Below are positions 52,753 to 62,820 of a DNA stretch of 64,000 nucleotides, in pieces. Origin of the DNA: Fodinisporobacter ferrooxydans (GTDB taxonomy: Bacteria; Bacillota; Bacilli; Tumebacillales; MYW30-H2); assembly GCF_022818495.1 (NCBI RefSeq), contig NZ_CP089291.1, positions 2,621,501-2,685,500 on the forward strand. The letters are read 5' to 3'. A program made the translations under genes and the position numbers. Every line of letters starts with the position of its first letter. The first letter of the stretch is position 1. The notes under the pieces were generated by a model. The model searched no databases, was not told where the DNA came from, and saw only the letters and a list, made by a program, of their open reading frames with translations.

Positions 52753-53110
52753 TTCTGAATGTCAACTGAGGTGAACATGTATAACGTGTATAACGTGTAT
52801 AACGTGTATAACGTGTATAACGTGTATAACGTGTATAACGTGTATAAGGATTTTGGAGGGGAGGGCTTGGGAACGATTGCCGAGCCTTTTTCGCCTTTGC
52901 TGCGAATCCGCATCCATAGATGCAATTACGGGAATGCTGCCGAGTCCTATCTCATCTGTACCGATCTGTTCCTGGACAACTCAACTTCTGATTGAATTGC
53001 TTGGAATGGATCAATGAAAGCGCCTGCTTTGATTTTGTGTTATAGTTTTTCGTGTATACAAATCGAGTATGCAAAGTGGAAGATACGTAGCTTTAGGGAG
53101 TTGCGGCAGG
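52753..53110. other. Gap with 9-bp tandem repeat, gnd to rpiR
   Basis: It contains the GTATAACGT tandem repeat at 52779, then a G-rich stretch and the promoter region of the RpiR-type gene. No credible gene. Confidence 0.5.
52779..52847. repeat. Tandem repeat of GTATAACGT, 7.7 copies
   Basis: Seven perfect 9-bp units (52779-52841) plus six bases of an eighth. The units are identical, so copy number probably changes by slippage. It lies 27 bases after the gnd stop. Read in one frame it would give repeated Asn-Val-Tyr, but that frame lacks a family match. Confidence 0.9.
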
Positions 53111-53980
53111 ATGAAAACAAGAGGCGAGGAATTTGCACAGCAGGGATGTTTGGCCCGAATTCGCTATTTATATGAACATTTTACAAGTACGGAGTTGAAA
53201 GTAGCCGCGTACATTTTGGAGCAGCCGAAGGATATTATTCATTTGTCGATCACCCAATTGGCAGAATTGACAGAATGTGCAGAAGCAACGATTTTTCGTT
53301 TTTGCAAGCGGCTAGGCTATGAGGGCTATCAAGCGTTAAAAATTTCTTTAGCGGCTGATTTGGTGACGCCATTGGAAGGCATTCATCAAGAAATTGACTC
53401 AAATGACAGTATGGCTGTGATTGCGAAAAAAATTTTTACTGCAAACGCCGAGACATTGCAGGATACATTAGGCGTTTTAGATGAACGTGAGCTGAAAAAG
53501 GCCGTTCTAATGTTGGCGCAGGCAAGTCGAGTGGAATTTTATGGTTGTGGAGGCTCCGGACCCATCGCAGAGGATGCGTATCATAAATTCGTTCGCACCG
53601 GTATCCCCTGTATTGCCCTTACGGATTCCCACTTGCAAATCGTTTCAGCAGGAATCTTGCAGAGCAATTGTGTGGCTGTAGGGATTTCCCATTCCGGCAG
53701 CAATAAGGACATGATTGATGTATTGGAAGCCGCCAAACAATCAGGGGCCGCAACCATTGCAATCACCGATTTTGCAAAATCTCCGTTGACAAAAGTATCG
53801 GATATCGTACTTTACACATCATCAAAGGAATCTATGTTCCGGACAGAGTCAATGTCATCACGGCTGGCGCAAATCAGTATTTTGGATACGCTGTACGTAG
53901 GTGTTTCGCTGACAAAAAAAGAGGAAATGTTTGATAATTTATCAAAAGTGCGGAATTTGATTGCACACAAGCGATACTAG
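53111..53980 (+). CDS. MurR/RpiR-family regulator
   Basis: A 289-aa regulator: N-terminal helix-turn-helix (HLSITQLAELTECAEATIFR) and a C-terminal SIS sugar-phosphate-binding domain (VEFYGCGGSGPIAEDAYHKF; VAVGISHSGSNKDMIDVLEA). ATG 53111 is the likely start. Next to gnd it is probably a regulator of gluconate/pentose-phosphate metabolism responding to a sugar phosphate (inference). Confidence 0.9.
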   Translation: MKTRGEEFAQQGCLARIRYLYEHFTSTELKVAAYILEQPKDIIHLSITQLAELTECAEATIFRFCKRLGYEGYQALKISLAADLVTPLEGIHQEIDSNDSMAVIAKKIFTANAETLQDTLGVLDERELKKAVLMLAQASRVEFYGCGGSGPIAEDAYHKFVRTGIPCIALTDSHLQIVSAGILQSNCVAVGISHSGSNKDMIDVLEAAKQSGAATIAITDFAKSPLTKVSDIVLYTSSKESMFRTESMSSRLAQISILDTLYVGVSLTKKEEMFDNLSKVRNLIAHKRY

Positions 53981-54216
53981 TCGAATCGCCCTGGCAGTGG
54001 GAGGATCTGTCAAGGCGCCGATAGGGTTGACGAATATTTCGCAATACTACTATACTGAATTCACATAATATTTTAAAATTAAGCAGAAGACAGCAAGTAT
54101 GGCATAATAGTAGAAGCGTGTATTGTGTCGCGGTTTTCCTTTTGTACACAGAAAGCAATAGAACAATACATGAAACATAGTCATACAAGGAAATAGATTT
54201 GAGGAGGAGTAAGAAG

Positions 54217-55890
54217 ATGCGCAGCGATATGATCAAAAAAGGAATTGAACGTTCGCCCCATCGCAGTTTGTTGCGGGCTGCCGGGGTGAAGGACGATGAT
54301 TTTAAAAAACCGTTTATCGGGATCTGCAACTCCTATATCGATATTATTCCGGGACATGTTCATTTGCAGGAATTTGGCAGACTTGTAAAAGAAGCAGTGC
54401 GGGAAGCTGGCGGTGTCCCGTTTGAATTTAATACGATCGGTGTCGACGATGGAATCGCCATGGGACATATCGGCATGCGCTATTCATTGCCAAGCCGCGA
54501 ATTGATTGCAGACGCGCTGGAGACGGTGGCGAAAGCGCATTGGTTCGACGCATTGATTTGCATATCGAATTGCGACAAGATCACACCTGGCATGATCATG
54601 GGCGCCGCCCGCGTGAACATCCCGACGATTTTTGTCACAGGCGGTCCGATGGCAGCAGGTAAAACCCGCAGCGGTCAAGCGGTGGATCTGGTTTCCATGT
54701 TTGAAGGCGTCGGCCAGCATCAACAAGGGAATATGACTGAAGAAGAACTGTTGGAATTGGAAACATTTGCGTGCCCAAGCTGCGGTTCTTGTTCGGGAAT
54801 GTTTACGGCCAACTCCATGAACTGCCTGCTGGAAGCAATCGGCCTTGCACTGCCGGGCAACGGCTCCATTCTGGCGATCGATCCCCGCCGCAAGGATCTG
54901 TTGAAGCAGGCAGCGACAACTATCATGGAGTTGATCGACAAAGATTTGAAGCCGCGTGATTTGATCACATTGGCATCGGTCGACAATGCGTTTGTGCTGG
55001 ATATGGCTATGGGCGGATCCTCCAACACGGTGCTGCATACGCTTGCCATTGCGCATGAAGCGGGCATTGAATATCCATTGGAGCGCATTGATGCGATTTC
55101 CCGTCGCGTGCCCCATATTTGTAAAGTAAGCCCGGCGTCCAACTGGCATATGGAAGATGTCGATCGGGCTGGCGGCATCAGCGCAATCTTAAAAGAAGTC
55201 AGCCGCAAAGAAGGCGTTCTTAACTTGGATTGTTTGACAGTAACAGGAAAAACATTGGGTGAAACGATTGCAAATGCAGAAATCAAGGATCCGGAAGTCA
55301 TTCATACGATCGAGAACCCGCACAGCGAAGTCGGCGGATTGTCCATTTTGACAGGAAATCTGGCGCCGGACGGTGCTGTTATCAAAAGCGGCGCTGTCGA
55401 TCCATCCGTATCTCGAATCGAAGGGCCTGCCGTGATTTTCGAATCTCAGGACGATGCGTACCAGGGCATTTTATCTGGCAAGGTTCAAGCGGGCAACGTT
55501 GTTGTGATCCGCTATGAAGGCCCGAAAGGCGGACCGGGAATGCCGGAGATGCTAGGTCCTACATCTGCGATTGTCGGGATGGGTCTTGGAACAAAAGTTG
55601 CTTTGATTACGGACGGACGTTTCTCGGGAGCGACACGCGGCATCAGTGTCGGCCACATTTCCCCGGAAGCTGCGGAAGGCGGTCCGATCGGCTTGCTGCA
55701 AGATGGAGATATTGTCGTCATCGATATTCCCAATCGGGAATTGTCAGTAAAATTGACAGATGAAGAGCTGGAAGAGCGCCGCAAGAACTGGAAACCGATC
55801 GTAAAAGATTTGGAAGGCGAAACAAGCTATTTGCGCCGGTATCAGCATCTTGTAACATCCGCAAATACTGGGGCTGTCTTGAAAGTATAA
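54217..55890 (+). CDS. ilvD: Dihydroxy-acid dehydratase
   Basis: A 557-aa enzyme that removes water from 2,3-dihydroxy acids in valine and isoleucine biosynthesis. The Fe-S Cys are in [17 protein letters not shown] and [19 protein letters not shown]; the signature near the C terminus is [23 protein letters not shown] 54217 follows GAGGAGGAG; longer in-frame starts are not supported. It stands apart from other ilv genes and has a strong terminator. Confidence 0.96.
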   Translation: MRSDMIKKGIERSPHRSLLRAAGVKDDDFKKPFIGICNSYIDIIPGHVHLQEFGRLVKEAVREAGGVPFEFNTIGVDDGIAMGHIGMRYSLPSRELIADALETVAKAHWFDALICISNCDKITPGMIMGAARVNIPTIFVTGGPMAAGKTRSGQAVDLVSMFEGVGQHQQGNMTEEELLELETFACPSCGSCSGMFTANSMNCLLEAIGLALPGNGSILAIDPRRKDLLKQAATTIMELIDKDLKPRDLITLASVDNAFVLDMAMGGSSNTVLHTLAIAHEAGIEYPLERIDAISRRVPHICKVSPASNWHMEDVDRAGGISAILKEVSRKEGVLNLDCLTVTGKTLGETIANAEIKDPEVIHTIENPHSEVGGLSILTGNLAPDGAVIKSGAVDPSVSRIEGPAVIFESQDDAYQGILSGKVQAGNVVVIRYEGPKGGPGMPEMLGPTSAIVGMGLGTKVALITDGRFSGATRGISVGHISPEAAEGGPIGLLQDGDIVVIDIPNRELSVKLTDEELEERRKNWKPIVKDLEGETSYLRRYQHLVTSANTGAVLKV

Positions 55891-55934
55891 TGACTGTAAA
55901 AGCATAATGATTGTATGAAAAAGGATTGCAAAAA

Positions 55935-55975
55935 AACCCTGCTATGGCGGCTGACCACATATGGCAGGGTTTTTT
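55935..55975 (+). terminator. Terminator after ilvD
   Basis: AACCCTGC and GCAGGGTT form the base of a stem with a 21-base middle part, followed by T-rich sequence. It is 45 bases after the ilvD stop. Confidence 0.75.
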
Positions 55976-55987
55976 GCGCGAAGGCGC

Positions 55988-56153
55988 TATTAGAGGATGT
56001 TCAAAAAGTAGTCAAAACTCCACGGCGGATTGCTTTGCCGAATCCCAAAAAGGCTTACTCATGTACCAAACGCGTACACTCCGTCGCCTTTTCGTGTTTC
56101 GGCTTCGCACTCCTTGTGTCTTACTTAACCACTTTTTGAACACGCACTATTAG
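55988..56153. repeat. 166-bp MITE-like repeat, copy 2
   Basis: Same length and same TATTAG ends as copy 1 at 47607, with about nine base differences. The inverted repeats are GTTCAAAAAGTAGT and ACCACTTTTTGAAC (one change). It lies just after the ilvD terminator. The rest of the gap to 56240 shows no gene. Confidence 0.8.
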
Positions 56154-56240
56154 GTGAAAATTTGAATGACCGGCTTTCATGTCATGTGTCGAAATGCAGG
56201 TAAACGCTTACTTGTCTATTAAAAATATCTGGGAACCCGA

Positions 56241-56450
56241 CTACTTTGCAGTCTCTTTTTCGGGCAAAACGGAAGGAAGTTTTTCAGATTCTTCTGAAAG
56301 CGATTTCAATAGTTCGATTTCATTATCGGACAGCGCTTTCATAGGCTCGTTATAAAATATATGTGGACAAGTATCCGTCTCGGCATCCGTTTCGTCGTCT
56401 AATAAATGATTGTCTCGCATCGTCTTGATCAGTTTATAAAAGTAACCCAT
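56241..56450 (-). CDS. Small hypothetical protein
   Basis: A 69-aa acidic protein: MGYFYKLIKTMRDNHLLDDE at the start, TCPHIFYNEPMKALSDNEIE in the middle. ATG 56450 follows AAGGTGGTG at good spacing, which is the main reason to believe it. I do not recognise the family. Between it and menG (56451-56763) there is only A+T-rich sequence that should hold the menG promoter. Confidence 0.5.
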   Translation of the reverse strand: MGYFYKLIKTMRDNHLLDDETDAETDTCPHIFYNEPMKALSDNEIELLKSLSEESEKLPSVLPEKETAK

Positions 56451-56763
56451 ATCCAAACACCACCTTATCATATGCTGCAAGTAAATGATTCTGTTACTAT
56501 GATTAAACAATGTTTTTTGATAAAAATCCAGATGAATCTACACGAAGGATGTGAACTATATGTGAATTATTTCTCAAATCTAGCCGACAAATAGGACAAA
56601 AGTACTGAATGTAAGCGCATCATCCCGTCATGGGACCTCATTACTTAAACACATCTTGTTGACGGTCTTAGTATATGACAGTACTATTAATAAAGCAACA
56701 AAAATTTGCGTTTGAAATTTCATTTTCAAGATTCAAGTTCAACAAAAAGTCAGGAGAATCCCA

Positions 56764-57489
56764 ATGGCATTGCCTTCAAAGGATCAAAAGGAACGTTACG
56801 TTCGTGACATGTTTAACGGAATCGCACATCGTTACGATATTATGAATACATTCATGACATTTGGCCGGGATCAGTCATGGCGCAAATATGCAGTACAAAG
56901 AGCAAGGATACAAGCGGGCATGCAAGTGCTTGACGTCTGTTGCGGTACGGCTGCCCTTTCGATCGAGATTGCGCGCAGCGTAGGAATGGAAGGACTCGTA
57001 ACAGGACTTGATTTTTCCGAAAAGATGCTGGAGATCGGAGCGCAGAATGTAAAGCAAGCGCATATGGATGCTCGCATTCAATTGCTTCAGGGGAATGCCA
57101 TGAATCTTCCCTTCGCAGATGCGTCCTTTGATGCCGTAACAGTCGGCTGGGGGTTGCGGAATGTCCCGGATATTGAGCTAGCGCTGTGGGAGATGTATCG
57201 CGTGGTAAAACCGGGCGGCTGGGTCGTCTCCCTGGACATGGCAAAGCCTACTGCACCGGTATTTAAACAAGCGTATTGGCTGTATTTTGATTGGCTGGTG
57301 CCGATGCTTGGCAAAGTGACTGCAGGCAAGAAGAGTGCGTATCAGTACTTGCATGATTCGTCAAAGGCGTTTGATTCCCAACAGCAATTGACAGAGCGCT
57401 TCCGCAAGACAGGCTTCCTGCATGCGGCATATCATAATTTGATGGGCGGCGTTGTTGCCGTTGTGGAAGGGCAAAAACCACAACAGTAG
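56764..57489 (+). CDS. menG: Demethylmenaquinone methyltransferase
   Basis: A 241-aa SAM-dependent methyltransferase, last step of menaquinone synthesis. Family motifs: VRDMFNGIAHRYDIMNTFMT at the start, SAM motif VLDVCCGTAALSIEIA, and VGWGLRNVPDIELALWEMYR. The ATG follows AGGAG. It is a single gene here, in front of queF. Confidence 0.93.
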   Translation: MALPSKDQKERYVRDMFNGIAHRYDIMNTFMTFGRDQSWRKYAVQRARIQAGMQVLDVCCGTAALSIEIARSVGMEGLVTGLDFSEKMLEIGAQNVKQAHMDARIQLLQGNAMNLPFADASFDAVTVGWGLRNVPDIELALWEMYRVVKPGGWVVSLDMAKPTAPVFKQAYWLYFDWLVPMLGKVTAGKKSAYQYLHDSSKAFDSQQQLTERFRKTGFLHAAYHNLMGGVVAVVEGQKPQQ

Positions 57490-57564
57490 CTTGACCGATG
57501 GGGAAAGAACAAGTATTCTGTTTTCGGTAGATTTATTTGATTGAAAAAGGGAAGGAGGGGCAAC

Positions 57565-57939
57565 ATGTCAACACGGCCAGCGAAAGAATTGGATGTGGTA
57601 CCAAATCCGCATCCGAATCGGGATTACGAAGTGGAAATCGAATGCCCGGAATTTACCGCATTATGTCCGAAAACCGGCCAGCCGGATTTTGCCACAATTA
57701 CATTGCGATATATACCTGGACCATATATTGTCGAATTGAAATCATTAAAATTGTATCTCTGGAGTTTTCGGGATGAAGGGCATTTTCATGAAGATGTGAC
57801 AAATCTTATTTTGGATGATTTTGTGAAGTTTGCCAAGCCGCGTTTTTTGGAAGTGATAGGGAAGTTCAACGTGCGCGGCGGTATTTATACAAATGTGAAA
57901 GCAAGCTATCAGGCGCCGGATTATAAAGGGAAACTTTGA
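57565..57939 (+). CDS. queF: NADPH-dependent preQ0 reductase
   Basis: A 124-aa unimodular QueF that reduces 7-cyano-7-deazaguanine to preQ1 in queuosine synthesis. The active-site Cys is in [15 protein letters not shown], the QueF motif in [20 protein letters not shown] with HEDVTN after it. ATG 57565 follows AAGGAGG. queC, queD and queE are not in the window. Confidence 0.93.
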   Translation: MSTRPAKELDVVPNPHPNRDYEVEIECPEFTALCPKTGQPDFATITLRYIPGPYIVELKSLKLYLWSFRDEGHFHEDVTNLILDDFVKFAKPRFLEVIGKFNVRGGIYTNVKASYQAPDYKGKL

Positions 57940-57996
57940 ATCCGTTGAAATGCTGCAGGCATAAAAAACGCTGCAAACATAAGAATGTCTGCTGGC

Positions 57997-58043
57997 AAAA
58001 AGAGCTGTTGCGCGGTGCCAAGCCGCATGCAACAGCTCTTTTT
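57997..58043. terminator. Bidirectional terminator between queF and panD
   Basis: AAAAAGAGCTGTTGC and GCAACAGCTCTTTTT are perfect 15-bp arms with a GCGG/CCGC inner part. It serves the convergent queF and panD genes. Confidence 0.85.
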
Positions 58044-58101
58044 GAATGATCGAAAAAAAATTTTGCCACATGTTGTACGATTCCATGTTTTTCTTGATTC
58101 A

Positions 58102-58512
58102 CTAATTTAACTTTTCAGGATGTAAGATGGTTTCCCATTCTTCCAGCGGTTTGTGTTTTGCCACGCTGACAATGCGATTTTTCTCGTTTACAAATACAAC
58201 AGCAGATTCCAGTTCCTGCACTTCTTCTTCATCCAGCCAGGCCATGGACAAAACGATCACTTCATCGCCCGGTTGAAACAGACGCGCCGGAGGTCCATTT
58301 AAACAAATCGTACCGGATCCTTCCGGTGCGGGTATGGCATATGTTTTCCATAAAACAGCGTTTGCTACATTGGTGATTTGCACCATTTCATATGGCACGA
58401 TATTGGCAGCTTTCATGAGCGCCGTATCGATGGTAATACTGCCGACATATTCGAGTTTTGCCTCAGTGACTTTGACGCGATGAAGCTTCCCTTTGCACAT
58501 TTTGCGAAGCAT
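58102..58512 (-). CDS. panD: Aspartate 1-decarboxylase (pyruvoyl enzyme)
   Basis: A 136-aa precursor that self-cleaves between Gly and Ser in YVGSITID (about residues 22-23) to make the pyruvoyl group; it makes beta-alanine for pantothenate. Other family residues: GSGTICLNGPPARL and PGDEVIVLSMAWLDEEE. ATG 58512 is spaced correctly behind AGAAGGTG. The tail is slightly longer than in B. subtilis PanD. Confidence 0.92.
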   Translation of the reverse strand: MLRKMCKGKLHRVKVTEAKLEYVGSITIDTALMKAANIVPYEMVQITNVANAVLWKTYAIPAPEGSGTICLNGPPARLFQPGDEVIVLSMAWLDEEEVQELESAVVFVNEKNRIVSVAKHKPLEEWETILHPEKLN

Positions 58513-58661
58513 ACGTTTCACCTTCTTTTGGACTTCTGCGTATACACGCTACCCTAGTGTATGAAGCATAGAAGCATTTGGAGCCTCGGCAAACATCCCG
58601 CTCAAACGGTTCCACTTCTGCATATAGTGTGTCAGATGCAGAGAAAAGGAGGGCATGACCT

Positions 58662-59756
58662 TTGGAAAAGGTCGTCCGCTTTGCGATTGTTACGACAGTT
58701 ATGCCCAAAAAGCAGGGAGCAAACGGGGTGCGCCGTCCGTCCTACGGCTTCCGGATGATGGTTTCCGAGGCACAGCGCCTCGGAGTGCAGGCATATCTTG
58801 TTCATCCGGATCAGTTTGACTGGAAAGCCAAACGCATGACCGGCTGGACAGGATCGGATATCGGTACAGATAAGGAAAAATGGTTCAAACAAACGGTTCC
58901 GCTTCCAGATGTCGTCTATGATAATGTGTTTGTACATCTTGTAGTGCAAGGAAAAACAGCGAAGGTACGGAAGATGTGCAAGACATTCCATATCCCTCTA
59001 TTTAATCCGATATGCCCTGGTAAGTTTTCTGTCAATCATATCATGATCAACACGGATGCTAAGCAATATATTCCGAAAACGAAAATATTGAGACAAGGAA
59101 ATGACGCCATCGAAATGTTACATCGTTTTAAAACGGTTTATGTCAAGCCTTCTGGCGGCTACGGCGGACAGGGTGTCACGAGAATAGAAAAGCTGTCAAC
59201 AGAAGGATATCGAGTGAAGATGGATCGCAATGGTGGAAAAGTGATCGATTTTCATAAGATGATGTCAGAAAAGGAACTTCTTGCATGGTTAAATAAAAAG
59301 AAATACATTCCTCATGTCGTCCAACAAGGCATCTCCTTGATTCAAGTGGATGGAGGAAATGTCGACTTTCGGGTCGTTGTCCAAAGAGGAAAGCAAGGGA
59401 AATGGGAATTGATCGGCATTGTTCCGAAGATCGCAAAAAAAGGAGGAGTCGTGACAAATTTGGTGGCGGGCGGCAGAAAATCGACTCTTCACTGGCTGAT
59501 CGACTGGAGCAATCGACATGGACAGCCATTATCGGTTCACCTGTTGGAACATGCCGCAGTTGAAATTGCGAATGTTTGGTCGAAACGCTTGCCGACATTG
59601 GGAATCTTGGGGTTTGATATGGGGTTGGACACACATGGCAATGTATGGATGATTGAGATGAATCCAAAGCCGGCCCGTTCCTTGCTGACATCGGAAATGC
59701 GCAAGAAATCATTCCGCGCGGTTGCTGAATTTGCCCAATATCTAGGATCTAAATAG
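58662..59756 (+). CDS. YheC/YheD-family ATP-grasp protein
   Basis: A 364-aa member of the spore-coat-associated YheC/YheD family with an ATP-grasp fold: YVKPSGGYGGQGVTRIEK (nucleotide-binding loop), VDFRVVVQRGKQGKWEL, and GFDMGLDTHGNVWMIEMNPK (metal-binding acidic residues). It starts at TTG with AGGAGGG ten bases upstream. Relatives are linked to the endospore coat, so it supports a spore-forming host. Confidence 0.85.
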   Translation: MEKVVRFAIVTTVMPKKQGANGVRRPSYGFRMMVSEAQRLGVQAYLVHPDQFDWKAKRMTGWTGSDIGTDKEKWFKQTVPLPDVVYDNVFVHLVVQGKTAKVRKMCKTFHIPLFNPICPGKFSVNHIMINTDAKQYIPKTKILRQGNDAIEMLHRFKTVYVKPSGGYGGQGVTRIEKLSTEGYRVKMDRNGGKVIDFHKMMSEKELLAWLNKKKYIPHVVQQGISLIQVDGGNVDFRVVVQRGKQGKWELIGIVPKIAKKGGVVTNLVAGGRKSTLHWLIDWSNRHGQPLSVHLLEHAAVEIANVWSKRLPTLGILGFDMGLDTHGNVWMIEMNPKPARSLLTSEMRKKSFRAVAEFAQYLGSK

Positions 59757-60111
59757 TCTGCAAGTCTGTGGCTGGCAAAGCACGTTCCCTTACCGGTCAT
59801 TGTCCGGACTACGGTTGATTGCTCTCACACAACGCGTATATCACGTGGCAAAGGCCGGTTGCCTGTTTTTGAAGCGTTTGATAAACGTACTGCATTCCTG
59901 TCAGAAAAACGACAAATCCACGGTCAATCCTATGTGGAGAATGTGCCAGGAAAAGATGATTTTGTAAGGTGCATTACAGAGTTTTCGATGGAGATTGGAT
60001 ATACTACATACAGAATCATTGTTGCTCCCGACATTCACGGTTCCCGATTTCTTAACGGGCTTGTGTGTTTGCCGACTGTGGGAGATGATGAAAGGAAAGG
60101 GGTTTGTAAAC
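59757..60111. other. Gap before trxA, no recognised gene
   Basis: A frame of about 95 codons crosses this stretch but has no ribosome site or family features. The trxA promoter should lie here; I could not pick a convincing one. Confidence 0.5.
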
Positions 60112-60429
60112 ATGGCGGTCAAAACGATTACCGATCAAGATTTTGAGCAATCCGTTCAAGGAAATACACCTGTTTTAGTAGATTTTTGGGCAGCTTGGTG
60201 CGGACCTTGCAAAATGTTGTCACCGATTGTTGACGAAGTTTCCGATGAGCTTTCCGGCCAATTGGTCGTGGGCAAGTTAAATGTGGACGAAAATCCGCAA
60301 ACAGCACAGAAATATGGAATCATGTCGATTCCAACATTGTTGGTGTTCAAAAACGGCCAAGTGGTAAAACAATTGGTTGGGTATATGTCCAAAAACGATC
60401 TGAAAGCAAAATTGGCAGACGTTCTGTAA
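60112..60429 (+). CDS. trxA: Thioredoxin
   Basis: A 105-aa thioredoxin with active site WCGPC (about residues 29-33), VDFWAAWCGPCKML around it, and the cis-Pro in MSIPTLLVFKNGQ. ATG 60112 follows AAAGGGG. A general cytosolic disulfide reductase. Confidence 0.95.
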   Translation: MAVKTITDQDFEQSVQGNTPVLVDFWAAWCGPCKMLSPIVDEVSDELSGQLVVGKLNVDENPQTAQKYGIMSIPTLLVFKNGQVVKQLVGYMSKNDLKAKLADVL

Positions 60430-60485
60430 GAACATGCATCTGCAACTGAAATGAACATGCAATTGCAAATGTAATTACATGTTTT

Positions 60486-60537
60486 CGGATATACAAAAGG
60501 CATTCTGCATGTCCTGCAGATGCCTTTTGTATATCCG
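60486..60537. repeat. 52-bp inverted repeat with perfect 18-bp arms
   Basis: CGGATATACAAAAGGCAT (60486-60503) and ATGCCTTTTGTATATCCG (60520-60537) around a 16-base loop. It is 57 bases after trxA. There is no T-run, so it is not a classic terminator. Between it and hemL there is low-complexity sequence with repeated ACACAT/CATACA (about 60590-60660). Confidence 0.85.
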
Positions 60538-60687
60538 GAATTCCTTTGAAAAACGTTTGGAAAACAACTGCGTTTGCAGTTGGGAGTGGCATGTGCATCC
60601 ATACACATTCATATGCCATCGTACACATACATACATACGCATTCATCGTACACATGCACACTCCAGGTTATGGTCCGCGCTTCGGAT

Positions 60688-61983
60688 CTACATGCGCCGC
60701 ATCTGTTTGAACACAAGGCGTACGGCCGCGATCGTGGCATGGATGTCTTCGTCCGTATGTGCGGCTGATACAAACCAAGCCTCGTATTTGGAAGGAGCGA
60801 GGTTGATTCCCTGTTCCAGCATGCCGCGGAAAAATGCAGCGAAACGTTCTCCGTCCGTGTCTTGTGCTTCTTCGTAATTGGTCACCGGATGATCGCAAAA
60901 ATATACGGTGAATGCGCCGCCGATCCGGTTGATTGTAATTCTTTGCCGTTCTTCTTTTGCTGCCGATTCAATGCCGGACACGAGCGTTTGAGCCAAACGG
61001 TCCATGCGTTTGTACACTTCCGGATCTGACAGTTCTTCCAGGCAGGCAATGCCGGCAGCGATGGAAGCGGGGTTGCCTGCCATCGTTCCTGCCTGATATG
61101 CAGGGCCGAGAGGTGCCACTTGCTCCATGATTTCCTTTTTGCCGCCATATGCGCCGATCGGCAGCCCGCCGCCGATAATTTTCCCCAACGCAGTCATGTC
61201 GGGATAGACTCCCAGCCAATCTTGGGCACCGCCGTAATGGAAACGGAATGCCGTAATCACTTCATCATAAATTACAAGACTTCCATACGAATGGGCAATT
61301 TCGTTAATACCTTCCAAAAATCCAGGCTGCGGCATGACCATGCCAAAATTTCCGACGATCGGCTCAACCAAAACAGCAGCCGTTTCCTTTCCCCATACTG
61401 CCATGGCCTCTCGAAACGCTTGCAAATCGTTAAAAGGGACGGTAATGACTTCTTCTGCAATACTCGTGGGAATCCCGGCGCTATCCGGTATGCCAAGGGT
61501 CGACGGACCAGATCCGGCGGCCACCAGCACAAGGTCGGAGTGGCCGTGATAACAACCGGCGAATTTCATGATCTTGGAGCGGTTGGTATAGGCTCTGGCG
61601 ACGCGAATTGTCGTCATGACAGCTTCGGTGCCCGAATTGACAAATCGCACCTTTTCCAAACTGGGAATGGCTTGCTGCAGCCGTTTCGCAAATATAACCT
61701 CAAGGGTTGTCGGTGTTCCGTATAAAACCCCCGTATGTGCTGCTTTTGTGATCGCCTCTGCCACATGCAGATTTGCATGTCCCAGTACAAGCGGTCCATA
61801 AGCAGCCAGATAATCGATATAACGATTTCCGTCCACGTCCCAAAAATGCGCTCCTTGCGCACGCTCCATAAATACAGGAGTACCGCCGCCGACCGCTTTA
61901 TAGGAACGGGATGGGCTATTGACTCCACCTACGATGTACTGCAATGCTTCTTGATAATGAAAATCGGATGTATGACGATTCAT
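60688..61983 (-). CDS. hemL: Glutamate-1-semialdehyde 2,1-aminomutase
   Basis: A 431-aa PLP enzyme that makes 5-aminolevulinate for heme. PLP Lys is in [17 protein letters not shown]; other motifs [30 protein letters not shown] and [11 protein letters not shown]. The ATG follows AAGGAGGG. It is a separate copy outside any visible hem operon; Bacillales often have two (hemL and gsaB). Confidence 0.93.
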   Translation of the reverse strand: MNRHTSDFHYQEALQYIVGGVNSPSRSYKAVGGGTPVFMERAQGAHFWDVDGNRYIDYLAAYGPLVLGHANLHVAEAITKAAHTGVLYGTPTTLEVIFAKRLQQAIPSLEKVRFVNSGTEAVMTTIRVARAYTNRSKIMKFAGCYHGHSDLVLVAAGSGPSTLGIPDSAGIPTSIAEEVITVPFNDLQAFREAMAVWGKETAAVLVEPIVGNFGMVMPQPGFLEGINEIAHSYGSLVIYDEVITAFRFHYGGAQDWLGVYPDMTALGKIIGGGLPIGAYGGKKEIMEQVAPLGPAYQAGTMAGNPASIAAGIACLEELSDPEVYKRMDRLAQTLVSGIESAAKEERQRITINRIGGAFTVYFCDHPVTNYEEAQDTDGERFAAFFRGMLEQGINLAPSKYEAWFVSAAHTDEDIHATIAAVRLVFKQMRRM

Positions 61984-62187
61984 TTTTGATTCCCTCCTTC
62001 GCTCGTCATCTATACTATCAAACGAATAGGTGGGAAGAAAAGTGAACGCTAACCCTCAAGAATCGAAGCTTTGGTTCGAAATGTATAGATAAGCAGGAAA
62101 TCTGACGAAATGTTTACAATTGAGAGCAAGACATAGGAAGAAACATAATGGTGAAAACCATTGTTGCATCGAGGGGAGAGGTATACA

Positions 62188-62715
62188 ATGAAACATTGGG
62201 TCAAAGTAACAGCAATTGTCGGTCCATTGCTTGTAGCAAGTTCTGTTTACGCGTTTGCAGCAAGCGGATCAAATGGGGTCTCGTTTACACTTCACTCTGT
62301 TTCCAATTCAGGAACCACAAATCAAGCCACAACACAACAAGGGACGACTGCTCCTTCCACTTCATCTGTCACGACGCAGGCGAATGCTTCCACCTCAACA
62401 GGAGGTTCGGCAACGACAGGTTCTGTGAGCAATCCGTTTTTAACAAATACACAGTCACAAACGCAAACACAATCACCAACGCAACAGCAAACACAATCCC
62501 AATCGCAAACTGTGAGCGCCAATCCGGCGGGAGCGAATACGATGGCGCAATCTGCCGCAAACATGGAATCAGATGACGCGAAAACGTATGCTCCAAATAA
62601 AGCTGCCTATATCCATGGGAAAGTATGGAATAAAGGAAAAGGCCATTATAAAGTTGATAAAAAAGAGACGGAGCAGGAACACGACAAAAAAGATTCTGAA
62701 GGCAATGACGATTAA
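62188..62715 (+). CDS. Secreted Ser/Thr/Gln-rich protein of unknown function
   Basis: A 175-aa protein. The N terminus MKHWVKVTAIVGPLLVASSV ends in YAFAAS, a good signal peptide with a likely cut after AFA. The mature part is low-complexity (TTQQGTTAPSTSSVTTQA; QTQTQSPTQQQTQSQSQT) and ends in a Lys/Glu/Asp-rich tail. ATG 62188 follows GAGGGGAGAGG. I do not recognise a family. A wall-associated or spacer-type surface protein is possible. Confidence 0.7.
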   Translation: MKHWVKVTAIVGPLLVASSVYAFAASGSNGVSFTLHSVSNSGTTNQATTQQGTTAPSTSSVTTQANASTSTGGSATTGSVSNPFLTNTQSQTQTQSPTQQQTQSQSQTVSANPAGANTMAQSAANMESDDAKTYAPNKAAYIHGKVWNKGKGHYKVDKKETEQEHDKKDSEGNDD

Positions 62716-62731
62716 ATTCATTCAAAAAAGA

Positions 62732-62767
62732 AAAAGCAATGAGATTGCATGCTTCACTTGCTTTTTT
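62732..62767 (+). terminator. Terminator after the secreted protein gene
   Basis: AAAAGCAA and TTGCTTTT pair around a 20-base middle part, followed by further T. It lies shortly before selA. Confidence 0.5.
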
Positions 62768-62820
62768 AAAGTGAATTCCTTCATAATAAGAATCGTATAG
62801 GATTATGCTGGAGGAATCGG

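Noticed and set aside
52759-52995. Open frame with repeated Asn-Val-Tyr over the 9-bp repeat
   Set aside because: The frame exists only because the repeat unit is a multiple of three; there is no good ribosome site and no family features.
59859-60146. Possible 95-codon gene before trxA
   Set aside because: It overlaps the trxA start in another frame, has no convincing initiation site and no protein-like pattern.
60590-60660. Repeated ACACAT/CATACA stretch before hemL as a functional repeat
   Set aside because: The units are irregular and look like low-complexity drift rather than a defined repeat or binding array.
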